Below are positions 46,401 to 54,357 of a DNA stretch of 64,000 nucleotides, one piece after another. Origin of the DNA: Sweltsa coloradensis (taxonomy: Eukaryota > Arthropoda > Insecta > Plecoptera > Chloroperlidae); NCBI GenBank assembly GCA_024449915.1, contig JAMZAV010000969.1:1-64000 (forward strand), read 5' to 3'. Numbering within the stretch: the first letter of the stretch is position 1; each line of letters begins with the position of its first letter. The translations under genes were made by a program, and so were the position numbers. The notes under the pieces are model-generated. The model was not told the DNA's origin, did no database searches, and was given only the letters and a program-made list of their open reading frames with translations.

Positions 46401-48039
46401 TACATTTTCGTACCATGCTAATTCTTATGGGCGCTGAGACCAGAGAGAACCAATTTCCTTCCCGCCTTCAAAACTTAGGTTCCCTATCAGGAGTCTAGAA
46501 GAATTTTGAACTATAAATGTGGAGACGGAATTCCCGAGATTAACGCCTGAACGAACAATCGATCCAGTGTATACACTTTCTTTCACATTATTGCAAACAC
46601 ACAAACAAACCTCCATTCTACTAATCTCTCGGACACTAACCCAGTTATATTTGAATACATGAGAAATGTATTACATTCTTACAAACAATGTATTAAAAAA
46701 ATACCTGATTAGTTGCATTGCCCTCCTGATTATGTGACCAAGTATTTAAATAACCTACTAAAAGTATATGATTTAAATTAAATAATTAATATTTTTTTTT
46801 TATAGATGGCATACAACAACATAGTAGAAATGGGATATCTGCCCGAGCTTCCAGGAGCAACCATTTTGTTATACTGTCTATCAACGGCAACTCTCTTCCA
46901 TGCTGCCATAATAGAACCACAGAATCTGCGACCTTCATACTGGAAATTCCTGTTCAGCCTTTCAGGTGGCCGGTAAGCACTCTGCAGTTTAATTTGCCTA
47001 TGTACACAGACAAACTAAAAGCTTTCAACTTGTTGACATTTAGAAAGTGCTCAAAGGTTCTGCATAAAGTCTTATTTCTTAATTGACTCACTTTAATATT
47101 AAGTGAAGCTTGCACAATTATTCATAGGCCAACAAAATAACATTAAATTCAACAAAGTTGTTGAGAATATCTAAGGTAATTAATTGAGTGTGAGTCAAGG
47201 ATTTATGCTGACTTGTGACGAGAAAATAACAGGATTGTGCGTGCATGATTTTACCAAATGGGGATCGATTGATCCCAAAACTACTTAGTACCTATTGCAA
47301 AATGAAACATATGGACCTTTTATTAATAAATAATAATGTTTAGTATTGCAAAATGAAACATATGGACCTTTTATTAATAAATAATAATGTTTAGTATATA
47401 ATAATGTTTAGTTAAGTGACTATAGTCACTTAGGTATTATTGTTTGCATAATTTCTTATCTGCGCATCGCTCCGCTCAGGTCTATCCTAGACAGGGCTTT
47501 ATTTATTTATTTTGCGTCTATCTTATACAGTTAAAAAAAACGATTTACAAAGCTGAGCTGTCGAGCTTTGATAGCGTACACACATGTCTGGCTGCCAATG
47601 CAGTGTATTTTTGTGCGTATCACGTTTGAAAAATTGATTGGTTAACTAAGTAATTAACTCTTGCCATAATATTATCGACATTAGCATGTATTTTATACAT
47701 TTTATTGTAGTATTTTAACTGGAACGAGTTTACAATTTGCAAAACTACCTGCTGTATCATGCATATGATTGCACTTATAAAAGTTCTTATTGTTTTCTTG
47801 TTATTGTCTGTGTTTTGTTGGTAATGTTTGTGTTGAAAGTATCCACTTTGGGGTATGTTTTAATTTTTTAATTTAATAATAAAATATTTGAAAACTAACT
47901 GCTGTTACTTTCTTGTTCCAGAATTGGCAGCATGGATCGGGTACCATTAGATGCTTTTGGTCTAGAAACCAGCAAAGCTCTAGCAGAAGTTGTCATTAAA
48001 ACAAAAACACGTCTAATCCCTGTTATGAACTTACAATAA
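26680..48039 (+). CDS. TMEM135: TMEM135, nine coding exons
   Basis: TMEM135 is a multi-pass membrane protein linked to peroxisomes and mitochondria and to control of mitochondrial dynamics and lipid handling. Coding exons are 26680-26826, 31503-31633, 32208-32334, 33400-33554, 40786-41039, 42431-42598, 42782-42922, 46806-46972 and 47922-48039 (TAA). All have GT/AG boundaries. With one base allowed for at the exon 4/5 join, the product is about 468 residues (human 458). Conserved segments include ERPSRRGMLSLY, SYWKFLFSLSGGR and the paired-cysteine tract KHPTCPHPFSCSYYTLQ. The introns hold a Penelope-like element, HINEs, foldbacks and a non-LTR fragment. Spliced as drawn, exon 4 to 5 is out of frame by one base. 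This is either an assembly error in a T run or a real disruption. Confidence 0.88.
26933..27025 (-). mobile_element. Family A HINE fragment A7
   Basis: About 90 bp matching only the 5' end of family A: TCGTGTTAACAAACAC, the A-rich tract, TTTTTTCTCCAGTGTAGTAG and GCTCATCCAA. The tandem core and hairpin are missing. Confidence 0.55.
27269..28134. mobile_element. hAT-like MITE with 8-bp duplication CTAAACTC
   Basis: It is flanked by CTAAACTC at 27261-27268 and 28135-28142. The 19.6-kb relative carries the uninterrupted site (AACTAAACTCGAGTTT). The right end ..AAGTTACTCCCCAACTCTG resembles the CAGACCTGGG element's terminal style; the left end begins GAGAGTTAAGTTAC and looks eroded. Subterminal GTTACTTT words abound. 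Confidence 0.8.
28178..28767. mobile_element. Inverted copy of the Harbinger-like MITE inserted into a sister copy
   Basis: The ends GGCCCGTTTTCCACC and GGTGGAATCGGGCC are flanked by TTA on both sides (28175-28177 and 28768-28770). The equivalent unoccupied site in the 19.6-kb copy reads GCGGTTTAATGCG. Orientation is opposite to the host copy. Confidence 0.8.
28722..29018 (-). pseudogene. Myb/SANT-like fragment of a Harbinger-type element
   Basis: A minus-strand frame contains VVEQYKDVIENNKTDSTSWKVKEDAW, the helix region of the Myb/SANT-like DNA-binding protein encoded by many PIF/Harbinger elements. It is preceded by RMRKSCCYK and lacks the downstream part. No transposase is present. The copy belongs to the outer Harbinger-like element. 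Confidence 0.55.
29083..29773. mobile_element. MITE with 8-bp duplication AATAAAAT, long TIRs
   Basis: The ends GGAACTTCTTCGGTTGGTAT and ATACCAACCAAAGAAGTTCC begin inverted repeats of about 50 bp, flanked by AATAAAAT at 29075-29082 and 29774-29781. The relative at 20047-20075 shows the empty site with one AATAAAAT. An internal hairpin lies near 29370-29465 (CCTTTAACGTCGCTATTTT and its complement). 8-bp duplications fit hAT, P or Merlin. Confidence 0.88.
29873..31502. other. TMEM135 intron 1, remaining part
   Basis: AT-rich intron sequence with short ORFs that I do not recognise, a TTATTATTATT microsatellite near 30925, and many TAGGCCTA words. No further gene or clear mobile element is seen. 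Confidence 0.4.
31503..31633 (+). CDS. TMEM135: TMEM135 exon 2
   Basis: Acceptor TTGTTCCAG; encodes LAMLMRGRIPTRKD through FSMFTCLMR, aligned to human LRKRKLDYYLHK..ILR. Donor AG|GTAGGC; ends with two bases of an Arg codon. Confidence 0.85.
31930..31985 (+). repeat. tRNA-like SINE fragment
   Basis: An A-box-like GGTAGCTTAGGGGTAAAGC is followed by ACCCGGGTGCAATA where a B box would be. Stems are not conserved. It is probably a decayed SINE head in intron 2. Confidence 0.35.
32208..32334 (+). CDS. TMEM135: TMEM135 exon 3
   Basis: Acceptor CTTTTGCAG; completes Arg and encodes KVLGNFNVLTVSFLPAF, then FSILVERPSRRGMLSLYVTNV, matching human [21 protein letters not shown]. Donor GTAGGT, phase 0. 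Confidence 0.88.
33400..33554 (+). CDS. TMEM135: TMEM135 exon 4
   Basis: Acceptor TTTTTGTAG; encodes ASETLFRMAVWRG, then HGEVIIFTISMTALLYFY, matching human ATETLFRMGVARG..NGEVLLFCITAAMYMFFF. It ends ..SLI plus two bases (CG) at donor GTGAGT. The next exon then reads in the wrong frame (see exon 5). Confidence 0.85.
33629..33870 (-). mobile_element. Family B HINE 3' fragment
   Basis: It begins with an altered terminus (CCAGGAAAACGC), then the complementary hairpin GCGTT..GATGGATGAGC, and further matches to the end of copies B2/B3 (GTAGGTGATTGTTGTCAAGTTT near 33835). Upstream parts are missing. Confidence 0.5.
33931..34731 (+). pseudogene. Penelope-like reverse transcriptase domain
   Basis: RT palm and thumb from motif A (VSFDVINLF) to the connector with NIINTPVN-like NKIINTPVNKQQD. 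The catalytic Asp residues of motif A and of YVDD are intact. It ends by frameshift just before the linker LSPIIPGYSENLRRRL, which is in the next frame. Confidence 0.85.
34719..35114 (+). pseudogene. Penelope-like linker and GIY-YIG endonuclease domain
   Basis: Begins IIPGYSENLRRRLNKFNI (the conserved post-RT linker) and includes the CDCGKTYFGES core with R..IRTQEH and a later E..HSIKW, matching the Penelope GIY-YIG domain. It stops at TGA 35112-35114. The first GIY half is short but recognisable. Confidence 0.8.
35430..35862 (-). mobile_element. Family B HINE element, copy B1 (partial)
   Basis: One internal unit (GTAGCCCCACCCGTTTGGTCAG, TTTTTCAACTTTTTCTTTCA) is followed by the 5' blocks of family B and ends TTCGCTCGTCCAA. 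The hairpin end is absent. Confidence 0.6.
36320..36500 (-). repeat. Interspersed repeat, pair with 58.36-58.54 kb
   Basis: Both copies have (ATTT)n, then TCTATC.TA.TCAGTTA.AAAACTGATTTA, CTAAATAA, ACAACAAT.AAC and ACAACAATGCATTAAA-type words. A shorter match lies at 47495-47550. The arrangement resembles the 3' ends of non-LTR elements on the minus strand. Confidence 0.5.
36958..36999 (-). ncRNA. Type I hammerhead ribozyme, all core bases and stem I intact
   Basis: Read on the minus strand: stem I strand ATCCGC, core CTGATGA, stem II GTCC-loop CAGAA-GGAC, core GAAA, short stem III region CGCG, cleavage triplet GTC, and stem I strand GTGGAT. ATCCGC pairs with GTGGAT in six base pairs (one G-T). 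Minimal stem III with ACGCGT is known from Penelope-like elements and retrozymes, where activity is favoured by dimers. Function is inferred from sequence only. Confidence 0.8.
38108..38149 (+). ncRNA. Type I hammerhead ribozyme, second copy, one stem I mismatch
   Basis: The order is the same on the plus strand: ATCCGC, CTGATGA, GTCC-CAGAA-GGAC, GAAA, CGCG, GTC, then ATGGAT. The first stem I base after the cleavage site is A opposite C, where the other copy has G, so stem I is weakened at its innermost pair. The catalytic core is unchanged. Confidence 0.75.
38341..38600. repeat. Family C repeat fragment
   Basis: AAACTAGGGAGCG.GGCGACT, CAACTCAAAC and GAACAGATTGCGCTGAAATTT match the 19.43-19.62 kb segment. 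Confidence 0.5.
38622..38692 (+). repeat. tRNA-like SINE head
   Basis: An A-box-like TTGGCCTAGTGGTAAGCA and a B-box GGTTCGATACC lie 35 bp apart. The stems do not form a full cloverleaf, so a decayed tRNA-derived SINE is more likely than a tRNA gene. Confidence 0.45.
38853..39028. repeat. Inverted pair of CTAG-type element ends
   Basis: AACTAGGGAAACaCCAAAGtCGTT..GTTGAGTACCCGG at 38853-38911 is mirrored by CCGGGTACTCAAC..AACGGCTTTGGCGTTTCCCTAGTT at 38962-39028, with about 55 bp between. Each arm looks like the 3' terminus of a Helitron-class element (hairpin then CCTAG). Confidence 0.65.
39288..39926. repeat. Composite repeat family C (right copy)
   Basis: Shares with the left copy GGTGACCAAGGT, CACGCTCAAGGTT, GAGATTGAGTAAACCTTG, TATTGTATGCATTTCAAAA and a tRNA-like segment ending CCAACTAGACTAGG. 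It shows the arrangement without the Harbinger-like and hAT-like insertions present in the left copy. Confidence 0.5.
40786..41039 (+). CDS. TMEM135: TMEM135 exon 5 (start is one base out of frame)
   Basis: Acceptor TCTATCTTTCAG; the open frame reads FLVGPYEEKGYKEENVSV and ends KHPTCPHPFSCSYYTLQ at donor GTAAAT, phase 0. Human has RFIVGKEE at the same place. However, joining exon 4's final CG to this exon's GTTTCC gives a stop after seven codons. Removing one T from the TTT run would give CGG TTC CTG and restore the alignment. Confidence 0.82.
41041..42430. other. TMEM135 intron 5
   Basis: AT-rich intron. It contains a tRNA-like T-arm remnant (41195-41255, minus, GGGTTTGATCCCC) and a 39-bp perfect palindrome at 42346-42384. 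No coding sequence is seen. Confidence 0.45.
42346..42384. repeat. Perfect palindrome with 19-bp arms and one-base centre
   Basis: GGACAGTGTAGCTTACATA is followed by T and then its exact complement. It lies about 50 bp upstream of the exon 6 acceptor. Confidence 0.9.
42431..42598 (+). CDS. TMEM135: TMEM135 exon 6
   Basis: Acceptor CCTTTTCTAG; 56 codons beginning GALKLFSVGYGLQVSLRL and ending FRFGAFLGGFSGLFR, matching human FIRMFSVGYLIQCCLR..FQLGAFLGSFVSIYK. Donor GTAAGT, phase 0. Confidence 0.9.
42782..42922 (+). CDS. TMEM135: TMEM135 exon 7
   Basis: Acceptor TTATTTTCAG; 47 codons, MMSCLQRRFFKKDSKLNAI then PAGLLAGLTFAFFP, matching human [29 protein letters not shown]. Donor GTAAAA, phase 0. 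Confidence 0.9.
43350..44128 (+). mobile_element. Family B HINE element, copy B2 (full length)
   Basis: Starts TTGGATGAGCGAAGCGAAG, then a pure T tract of about 40 (43410-43449) and the GCAAACGGCATATGCGATCT block. Two tandem copies of a unit of about 180 bp follow (each with CAAACGGGTGGGGCTACAAC and GTTGAAAAAGTTAGCCAGAA). It ends GCTCATCCATCAACGCGG..AGCGTTTTCCTAG. The hairpin stems are AACGC/GCGTT. It is non-coding and lies in TMEM135 intron 7. Confidence 0.75.
44150..45063 (+). pseudogene. Non-LTR retrotransposon RNase H fragment (plus copy)
   Basis: The RNase H domain is readable as WVHVFTDGSEDKTTNRSGYG and HKFVVLCDSISAIQFVIKAA. After frameshifts, the C-terminal part reads SRKTATAQFRVATGHDGLQHHL with CKLC, the gag-like tail of this element class. 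It matches the 9.1-9.8 kb copy in the opposite orientation. It ends in a T tract (45035-45054) rather than the expected poly-A, so the 3' end may be rearranged. It directly follows HINE B2. Confidence 0.75.
45080..46805. other. TMEM135 intron 7, remainder
   Basis: It includes short ORFs without recognisable family and an A tract at 46246-46262. The phrases 'aatagggaacctaagtgggc' and 'aaacttaggttccctatcagg' (45707 and 46466) form a distant inverted match about 760 bp apart, possibly the ends of a DNA transposon (45.7-46.5 kb). Confidence 0.4.
46806..46972 (+). CDS. TMEM135: TMEM135 exon 8
   Basis: Acceptor TTTTTATAG; encodes MAYNNIVEMGYLPELPGA, then ILYCLSTATLFHAAIIEPQN and LRPSYWKFLFSLSGG plus two bases of Arg. 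It matches human VPYFPHADTIIYSIST..LRPSYWKFLLRL. Donor GTAAGC. Confidence 0.92.
47296..47397. repeat. Tandem duplication, about 48-bp unit twice
   Basis: The phrase beginning TATTGCAAAATGAAACATAT and ending AATAATGTTTAG occurs twice in a row, nearly identical, in TMEM135 intron 8. Confidence 0.85.
47922..48039 (+). CDS. TMEM135: TMEM135 exon 9 and stop
   Basis: Acceptor CTTGTTCCAG; completes Arg then encodes IGSMDRVPLDAFGLETSKAL and a short C-terminus ending VMNLQ with TAA at 48037-48039. Human has KFAVMNRKVLDVFGTGASK. A polyadenylation candidate AATAAA is at 48958. Confidence 0.88.
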
Positions 48040-50045
48040 CAGGTACCACTACCGGTGCATGCATACTATATGGACTTCCGACTTATAATGTGCCTAGTAA
48101 GCGTTTTACAGGGCCTTATCTTAGAAGGGTTTTATTTATTCCTTGCATTTCAGTTTGCTCTTCCGGACTTTTGGACTTCCAACTTATAATATGCTCATTT
48201 TACTAGGCCTGATCTTTAGATGCATTTTATTTATTTATTGCATTTCAGTTTACTTATTCTATTCTGTTGCCAAACATTTTATAAGGTGAAATTTCAGTTC
48301 CTTTCATATATACTGCACTTAGTTGTACTACACTTTACAAATCGAGTTTGTTTGTCAAATACATAGGTAGGTACTGTACACATTATTTGGGTTTAGACTT
48401 TAGTTAAAGTCTACATACATATATAGCCATACATTTAAACATTGTCGTTCCTTGAAAAAAGTAGGCCTATGTATGTAGGCCTATAAATCAAGTTTTGATA
48501 TATAATATAATACACTTTAACTAACAAGTTATCTGCAACAAAGAGCTATGGTACCCTATTTGGTAGTGCTTTGATAAAAAATTGAGAATGTTAAAAAGAG
48601 CTTCATTCTCAATTATATTAATCTAAAAGTTTTTATACTAGGCCTACAAGGAGTGCTAGTTCTAGGTCATATGATGTATTGAGACGACTCAAACGTTGAT
48701 CATTTTCATTATTCTTTTCGAGAGAACAATACTAATGCCTGAAAGATTTTTTAAGATTGTATCAGTCTGATTTAAAAAATTGTCACACAGACAGTAATGT
48801 AATTAATGCAATAGGAAATACGAATATGTACATGATTATTGATACCGGTAAATCCTGACGTTGTTATTCAAAGTTTTATAACAGCTTACTTACAAACTGT
48901 TTTGGTAAAAATATACTTTAATATTATTTCTATTGCAATTTTGAGTAAATAATAATAATAAATATTATGTTTTGTAGCACTATCACACTACATTTTCTTG
49001 TCTGAACTAGGTATGTTGCTATTTATAAATTTAGGCAGGTAACTTACTATAGTACTACCAAGTAGTAGTAAAGTAAGTACTAACTACGTACTAAGTAGGT
49101 AGCTCATATACTAATGCATTTTTCACATTTCCAAATCTGACAGTTAAAAGCAAGTGACATTGAATTTATAATGTATTGCTGGAGATCCAGGGCCAGTGAT
49201 GGCTCGTCTACCTCGCTGTACCACTAAAAATACTCTGGCCAATTGTAGTTGTGCCATAACATTATCAATCCATTGCCTAGAAATGTGTCTGAATTCAAAG
49301 AGTGCATGAGAAAATACCAAGGTTGTTGTTGACTCTTGTCAGTGCCCTGCATTTGTGCAGAATATGTGGTTATTGTTGTCAATGTTTGGTAACCGAGTTG
49401 ATGAACTCAAAACTGAACTTAATAAATTTAATCTAATCTAATGATACAATGAATGGAACATTTTGATAAGCTTAATATTGTTCAATCACTACCACTATAT
49501 CAGCCGACTGTAATTTGGCGGCACAGCGCGGTAGATAAGCTGAGAGGCACTCTTACTATGCACTATAAACTTGATGGAAGGGGGAAACAAAAATAACAAA
49601 TATTATACTACACTACGTACCTGCTTGTTTCTGAGCCCTGTTCTAGTATTTTCACAAAACAACGAGTTGCTACATAACATTTGCTGTATTTACTCAATTA
49701 GCATATAGGCTGCCATCTTTTCCAAAAGTTTGACCGATAACAATAAATTGCGCCAATTTTCTACCCTACCAAGAGTAGCTACGAACTGGCAAATATAGGT
49801 ATGTCTTGTGAGTATTCACAGTGATCTTGTAATTTGGATGCTCAATTCATTCACACTCGCTTAAAACCTAGAAAGAGGTTTAATTTTGAGGTGCTTGTGT
49901 GTAAGTGTTAACTAATTAATATTTAATAATAAGTAAAAGTGTAAAGAATGCCAAAAGGCTGGATAGGAAGAGTGATTAAAGAGATGAAAGTACCAACAGC
50001 TTACCCGAAGTGGAGTAAGTAGGCCGCGATAGATGATATATAATA
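48040..50045. other. TMEM135 3' UTR and downstream spacer
   Basis: AT-rich. Two partial duplicates of 'acttccgacttataat.tgc..ttttatttattgcatttcag' lie near 48070-48150 and 48175-48250. A repeat matching the 11.06-11.42 kb family occurs at 49940-50025. No gene is seen. Confidence 0.45.
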
Positions 50046-50834
50046 CTAGGAAAACGCTTAAGTCCCGCCGCGTTGTTGGATGAGCGTAATTGGTGCATTG
50101 AGCTGCCATGTGTTATGCGGATTTTCTGTTGTTCTGTGGAAAAATCATTACTAAGTTGAATTTTTAAAAAATTAAATTAAATTAAATAAAAAATTAACTT
50201 TAATTTATTAATTTTTTTAAGAAAATTGTAATTGTTAAAAAAATAAAAAAATCGTAAAATTGCGATTTTTATAAGAAATAATTTCTCGATTGCGCTCAAA
50301 TTTAACACAGATATATTAATTCATACAATAAGGGTTCTATGAAAAAATCATTACAATAGGATAAAGCATGTAGGTGTTATAAGTCAAAGAATTGTTTTTA
50401 AAAAAGAAAAAAACTCGTAAAATTTCGATTTTCATGAGGAATATTTTTTCGATTACGCTTAAATTTTACACGAATATCTGAATTCATAAAATTAAGGTTC
50501 TGTGAAAAAATCATTACAATCGGATAAAGCATGTAGGAGTTATAAGTCGAAGAAATTTTTTAAAATTCGAAAAAAATCGTAAAATTGCGTTTTTATGAGA
50601 AAAAATTTTCCGATTGCGCTCAAAAACGTGGCAGTTCTAAGTTCAGAGATTTCGAAGGCCTCCATAAAATTTCATCACAATCGGAGTATCGGTTTAGCCG
50701 GAATCGTGTTAACAGACACACAAAAATACAGAAAAAAAAAAAAAAAGAAAAAAAAAAAAACATTCCGGATTTTTTCTCCAGTGTAGTGAAATGGAATCTT
50801 CGCTTCGCTCGCTACGCTCGCTACGCTCATCCAA
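50046..50834 (-). mobile_element. Hybrid HINE element A8: family B hairpin on a family A body
   Basis: The terminus CTAGGAAAACGCTTAAGTCC is the family B hairpin end, but the adjacent TTGGTGCATTGAGCTGCCATG and all internal units (three copies of about 165 bp) are family A. It ends GCTCGCTACGCTCATCCAA with an A-rich tract at 50728-50760. Confidence 0.7.
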
Positions 50835-53611
50835 ATTATTAAAGACAAAAGACACATATCACAATGTTTTCGGTCAGGCCTCAGCGAGAGAAAGACTGAG
50901 CTCATGGCTGGGGGTGTGGGTGAAAGACGAGTCAGAGAATGAAGTGGGATAGACTAGACAGGGAGGAGAGGGGGAGAAGAGTTACTAGATGTTTAAATTT
51001 GGTCTGTGGTGGAATTTGCAGATTCACTGATAGGCAAGTTCTCACCTTCACCATCACCGTCATGAATTGTAGGTGCAGGGGCTCTTCACAGCCTGTGCCG
51101 TAACAGCCGTCCCACCTCCGCTCACTGAGGAAGGTCTCGTGGCTCGAAAACGTTTTGTTAATATGTAGTTTTTTTGTGTTTGTCTTTGTTTTAGGCCTAC
51201 TTACTCTTTTTCAGGTAAACTGTTGATACTTGATACTGTATGTCTTTAATTACTCTCCTAATATCAATACAGTTTTAAAAGACAGATTTTATTAATTGTT
51301 CTTTTTAGACTGACATTACGCTTGGTTTAGTGACTTAGTGTACACTGTACAGTATGAACAACAATAAATTATGCAGGCAATAGAATAGCCCATGCCAAAC
51401 ACCAATTTTTATGTAGAGCTCGGGAGCCAAAACACTATTAACTAATGTAAAATCCAAGTTAAAGGGAAGATTTTGTAAGGGGTCATTTTTGATTGGTACT
51501 ATTATTAAATATCCATCCTATGTAGTATGTAGAATATAATATAGAATGATAAAAATGTAATAAGGATCTAGACCTACATAGTACATACAGTCATACCCTC
51601 TTTTAGCTTTTACCTAAGAGATGAGATTGGCCTACCCTAGCATATTTTTTTGTGGTTCAAACCTTTGCTGCAGTAAAGTTCCAAGTCATCAAAATTTTCA
51701 AACAATGTTATCCTAAAATCTCCGTTCATAGGTACGTAATAGATGCACAAATGGTAGATAGTTTGCTTAATAGTTAATACACTTATAATAAGTTGTTCAG
51801 TAACCATTGTAAAACATAAAGTGCAACCCGTTTATACGTATCCTTTAAAATGATTTTTTTTAATCTTTGTCAAATATCATTTTACACATTTTAATTTATT
51901 TTGTTAAATGTTTGTTACTTATATTGGACCTTTTATGCCTATTTAGTATTTACCCACATCTTTTTTATTAGAAAAAATATATAAAATTCAACATTTTGTG
52001 TCAAATAGGTATATTATTTTACACTTATTTTTTATTTCTTAGAATGTTTGTTTCATACCTATATTTGACTTTTTATGCCTATTTATTCGTATCTTCCTTG
52101 TATTTAAAAATATAAAATTCAACCTTTTTTCAATTTGTGTTATTTTACACTTCATTTTATTTAGTAGAATGTTTGTTAGGCCTACATATTATATTTGCCT
52201 CTTTAACAAGCGGGCGACACTGTCGTGGAAATTCATGGCCAAGAGAAGTTTGGCATTCTATGGGTTAACTGATTTTGTTAGAAAACACTGGTTAGTTTTC
52301 ATTTTACCTTTGTCTATCTATATATAGGGTGTATTAGTTTTGTTACCTATTAAAAACTTGCATTGTTATACGACAGGGTTGCCCAAAATGATGTATTTAG
52401 GGATATAACTTACAAGTGAAGTATTAACATTGGTAGGGTCTATAAAGCATAACTAATAATATGCAATTGTTATTGGGGTTATATTTTTATTTTGTGTGAA
52501 ACTATAGCTAGAGGTATTTGTTTTTAGCAAATAGCTAAAAATTCTAATTAAAGTGGAAATTTATGTTTTTAAAGCTATGAAGTCAACATTTATGTTAAGT
52601 GCTGAATAAAGTTATGTTAATCAAAGAAAAAATAGATTGATTTTATAACTTAAGTCAAGAAAGTGCTTTTATTACTGCTACTGATAATTTATCTGAAATT
52701 ACAACGAACAGTCGTTAAAAGGTCTGCTTCATGGTAAATTTGTTTGTATCTGCTACAGTATACATCTCACAGGTTCTCAAGTCAATTTGTACAGAGGAAA
52801 TAATCATGCAAAAACTGCTATGGACCGCTATTCTCGAGATTCCCACTCATTAAGTGAACGTAACACATGTGTTCCCTCAGCCACCAAGGCCAGTCTCACA
52901 TGAGTTCTCAAACATGACAGTGAGAGAGTTAACTAAAAAAACTCACCAAAAGTAGAGTCAAGAATAGCAACCAATCGGACATCGGCGTGTGAACTCACAT
53001 AGACGCCCAATTCACACGTGAGTGAGTAAATCATGAGAATAGGGGACGTGAAGTTTTTTTAAATTGTAATATATATGTGAGGAATTTATGCTAGAAAAGC
53101 GAAACCGAAAAAACATCGAAATTTACAAATCTAAAAGTTAAATTTAAAAATAGTTAAAACTATTTTCAAACATCTCTACCTGTAAAGCGGAAAGCCCATT
53201 GTCCCAGTTAGCACAAGCCACAAGCAAAAACGAGGCTTAAGCTCAATATCAGTCAACCCTATACGTCTGTGTTTTGTATGTTGGTATGTTGAATTTGATA
53301 CTTAATCTTTACATTTATTTTATATTATTTATTATGAATGTCATCGTGGGCAGAAGTGGCAGGTACGAATGTTACAGTACTACTACTACACCAAATGATC
53401 TTTCTGTTGCTTTTGCATTCTTAATCTTTGCTGTAATAACATATTTAAAAATAAATGTTATGACTATTTGACTATTTAGTTTAAAATCAATATTTTAAAT
53501 TACTAGGTGCAATATTATGTGAAATTCAGTAAGACCCCTATGCATCATTTCTCATAAAAATGCACCAGTAAATAAAATGGACCTTTCGGGAAACCTGTTT
53601 ACATGCAATAT
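50835..53611. other. Intergenic, no gene seen
   Basis: AT-rich. A phrase CTCACTGAGGAAGGTCTCGT followed by GGCTCGAAAACG near 51120 resembles the 3' region of some retroelements. Three degenerate direct repeats of about 135 bp lie between 51890 and 52200 (word AATGTTTGTT.. then TTTATGCCTATTTA). Confidence 0.45.
51890..52205. repeat. Degenerate tandem repeat, about 135 bp, three units
   Basis: AATGTTTGTT recurs at about 51907, 52043 and 52172, each followed by ATATT and (C)CTTTTTATGCC-like words. Preceding TTTTACACTT-type words recur at the same spacing. Confidence 0.6.
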
Positions 53612-54357
53612 TTGGATGAGCGTAGCGAGCGAAGCGAAAACTTCAATTTCACTGACCCCCCAAAAAATTTAGCTCCAATGTTTTTTTTTTGTTTTTTTTG
53701 TCTGTATTTTTGACTGTTTGTTAGCAGGATTCCGGGCAAACGGCATAAGCGATCTTGATGAAAATTTGAGGGGACCTTCGTTTTCTCTGAACTAAGAGGT
53801 GTATTGTTTTTGGGTACAATCGAAGAAATATTTCTCATGAATATTTTTTTCGATTTTTAGTGCGATATTTTCGTCACATTTGGGTCGATTCTGACCAAAC
53901 GGGAGGGGCTACAACGTTCATATTTCACATGGACATTAAGATTATGGTGATGTAGTACCTTATGAAAGAAAAAGTTGAAAAAGTTAGCTAGAATCCATAG
54001 AAATAAAGGTTTTAATATTAGTTTTTCAATTTTTAGTACGATATTTTCGACACATTTGGGCCGATTCTGACCAAACGGGTGGGGCTACAACGTTCAGATT
54101 TCACATGGACATTAAGGTTATGGTGATGTAGTACCTTTTGAAAGAAAAAGTTGAAAAAGTTAGTCAGAATCCACAGAAATAAAGGTTTTACTATGAGTTT
54201 TTTTAGGTTTTATAGTACCAATTAACAAGTTACAATAGAAACTTGACAACAATCACCTACAATGCATTCAAAAAGCACTTGCAAAGGAAAAGTGCAAACA
54301 AACGCAAACAAAAAACGCTCATCCATCAACGCGGCGGGACTTCTAGCGTTTTCCTAG
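53612..54357 (+). mobile_element. Family B HINE element, copy B3 (full length)
   Basis: Starts TTGGATGAGCGTAGCGAGCG and has a T tract at 53680-53700. Two internal units (each with GACCAAACGGG.GGGGCTACAA) follow, and it ends CGCTCATCCATC, AACGC, loop, AGCGTTTTCCTAG. Two-unit structure and order are the same as in B2. Confidence 0.75.

Noticed and set aside
47296..47397. CRISPR-like or functional direct repeat array
   Set aside because: Only two adjacent copies without spacers in a eukaryotic intron; a simple tandem duplication.
51115..51160. Hammerhead-like CTGAGGA..CGAAAACG
   Set aside because: CTGANGA is allowed, but no consistent stem II can be drawn and no GTC with stem I partner is present. 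It looks like a retroelement 3' phrase.
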